NCBI GenBank assembly: GCA_965284315.1
Contig: OZ260072.1
Coordinates: 1,302,001-1,366,000, forward strand
Source of the DNA: PCRC01 sp017848435
Lineage (GTDB): Bacteria; Pseudomonadota; Gammaproteobacteria; Burkholderiales; Burkholderiaceae_C
Reading direction: 5' to 3'
Length of the DNA: 64,000 nucleotides
Shown here: piece after piece, positions 63,242 through 64,000 of the stretch
Position numbering within the stretch: the first letter of the stretch is position 1
Layout of the letters: every line of letters begins with the position of its first letter
Position numbers and translations under genes: made by a program
The notes under the pieces: generated by a model
Told to the model about the DNA's origin: nothing
Databases searched by the model: none
Seen by the model: only the letters and a program-made list of their open reading frames with translations

Positions 63242-64000
63242 CTACCCGCGCAGGCGGCGCATGGTTTGGGACGGCAGTTCGCCAAAACGCCTGGCGTAAG
63301 CGTTGGCGAAGATGCCCATGTTGACGTAGCCCCAGCCACTGACGATGGATGACACGGTGACTTCGCAGGGGGCGGCGAGCAGTTCGGCGCGCACGCCTTG
63401 CAGGCGCAATTCACGCAGGTAGGCGATCGGGGATTGGTCCCGGAACGAGCGGAAGGCGTGTGTCAGGGCACGCACGCTCACGCCGACCGCCCCGGCCACC
63501 TCGGTCAGCGTGGGGGCATGGCGCGCGTTGTAGCGCATGTACTCTTCGGCCTGTTTGACGAAGCGCGGGGCGAGTGTGCTGGCGCGCTGGAACGCGGCAT
63601 CGCCAGAGTACTGGCTCCATTGCATCAGCAGGTTCATGCCGAGCATTTCTTCCAGGTGTTTTCCCAACGGGCCGTGTGTGATCTGGTCGGGCATTTCGGC
63701 GATGCAGCGGGCGCAGTATTCGAGCAGTGCGAGCCAGCTGGAGCCCGGGCCACCGAACTTGAACTTGAGCTTCCACATCTCATCGGGGGCCGGCAGGCCG
63801 TGCCAGCGCTCGTACAGGTCGGCGAGCAGCTGGTGGGGAAAGCTCACATTGAGTTGCAGGTGGTTGGCATCGGCGTCAAGGAAGTAGCGTGTTTGGCTGT
63901 TGTCCACGAGAAAGCTCTGGCCTGCGCTGGTGTCGGCCATGTCGCAGTGCCGCACGTTGCCGTGAATGGTGGTCAGGGCAATTCCTCGGCCAGGGTCGGG
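63242..64000 (-). CDS. AraC-family transcriptional regulator, 5'-truncated by window edge
   Basis: The C-terminal 252 residues of an AraC regulator; the frame is open to the window end (GRGIALTTIHGNVRHCDMAD), so the start lies outside. An AraC-binding-like N-terminal domain (FLDADANHLQLNVSFPHQLL) precedes two helix-turn-helix motifs: HAPTLTEVAGAVGVSVRALTHAFRSF and CEVTVSSIVSGWGYVNMGIFANAYARRFGELPS. The ligand and targets are unknown. Confidence 0.85.
   Translation of the reverse strand, partial: PDPGRGIALTTIHGNVRHCDMADTSAGQSFLVDNSQTRYFLDADANHLQLNVSFPHQLLADLYERWHGLPAPDEMWKLKFKFGGPGSSWLALLEYCARCIAEMPDQITHGPLGKHLEEMLGMNLLMQWSQYSGDAAFQRASTLAPRFVKQAEEYMRYNARHAPTLTEVAGAVGVSVRALTHAFRSFRDQSPIAYLRELRLQGVRAELLAAPCEVTVSSIVSGWGYVNMGIFANAYARRFGELPSQTMRRLRG

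Overview
The window looks like chromosomal DNA of a betaproteobacterium, most likely Burkholderiales/Comamonadaceae. It is GC-rich (roughly two-thirds by eye) with G/C-ending codons. It has the usual lptD-surA-rsmA order with a divergent amgK, a recA-recX pair, a multimodular malic enzyme, a topoisomerase III with a SWIB tail beside a SET methyltransferase, and two short dispersed repeats of a kind I associate with this family. No tRNA, rRNA or CRISPR array was seen. The first gene (kdsD) and the last (an AraC-type regulator) run off the edges.

Layout. 1-2653: LPS genes kdsD-kdsC-lptC plus an SDR oxidoreductase. 2753-3265: glycine-rich RNA-binding protein. 3494-7829: an ECF sigma/anti-sigma pair, a TlpA-like thioredoxin, and a bufferin-type (MNIO) RiPP operon of precursor, maturase, partner protein and DoxX, with a MITE-like element in the 3' end of the partner gene. 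7845-9456: recX and recA. 9598-12290: MarR regulator and a two-component system. 12394-14720: two GSTs and a class-I glutamine-amidotransferase-like hydrolase. 14738-18250: topB with a histone-H1-like and SWIB C-terminus, and a divergent SET protein. 18262-21706: birA, SPOR protein, subtilase. 21859-24954: tkt-gap. 25098-27696: speD, murU-like gene, pepP. 27825-28678: GNAT and an orphan ParD-like antitoxin. 28741-34886: tamA-tamB. 34910-42363: a membrane-stress/polyamine cluster (SPFH, DUF4178, DUF350, Fic, membrane-fused aminopropyltransferase, FAD oxidoreductase). 42568-44837: two arsenosugar-type glycosyltransferases divergent from an MTA phosphorylase. 44967-47327: malic enzyme. 47480-48552: secreted RNase and barstar, the latter apparently frameshifted. 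48692-55462: rsmA, surA, lptD, amgK, rsmE. 55459-56669: MFS gene broken by foreign AT-rich DNA. 56656-58909: LytTR two-component system with a DUF2306 protein. 59059-61436: monoglyceride-lipase-like hydrolase and M20 peptidase. 61504-64000: HDOD protein, small lipoprotein, AraC regulator.

Envelope biogenesis dominates: Kdo and LPS transport (kdsD, kdsC, lptC, lptD), outer-membrane assembly (surA, tamA, tamB) and peptidoglycan recycling (amgK, murU). The most interesting regulated unit is the ECF-controlled MNIO/bufferin cluster. The same bipartite motif (CTGTAAGA-N14-CTGACCAACCC) lies before the TlpA-like gene and before the precursor-peptide gene, which suggests one sigma-dependent regulon. 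Two dispersed repeats and one MITE have reshaped gene ends. One repeat has become in-frame coding sequence in both the murU-like gene and the M20 peptidase gene.
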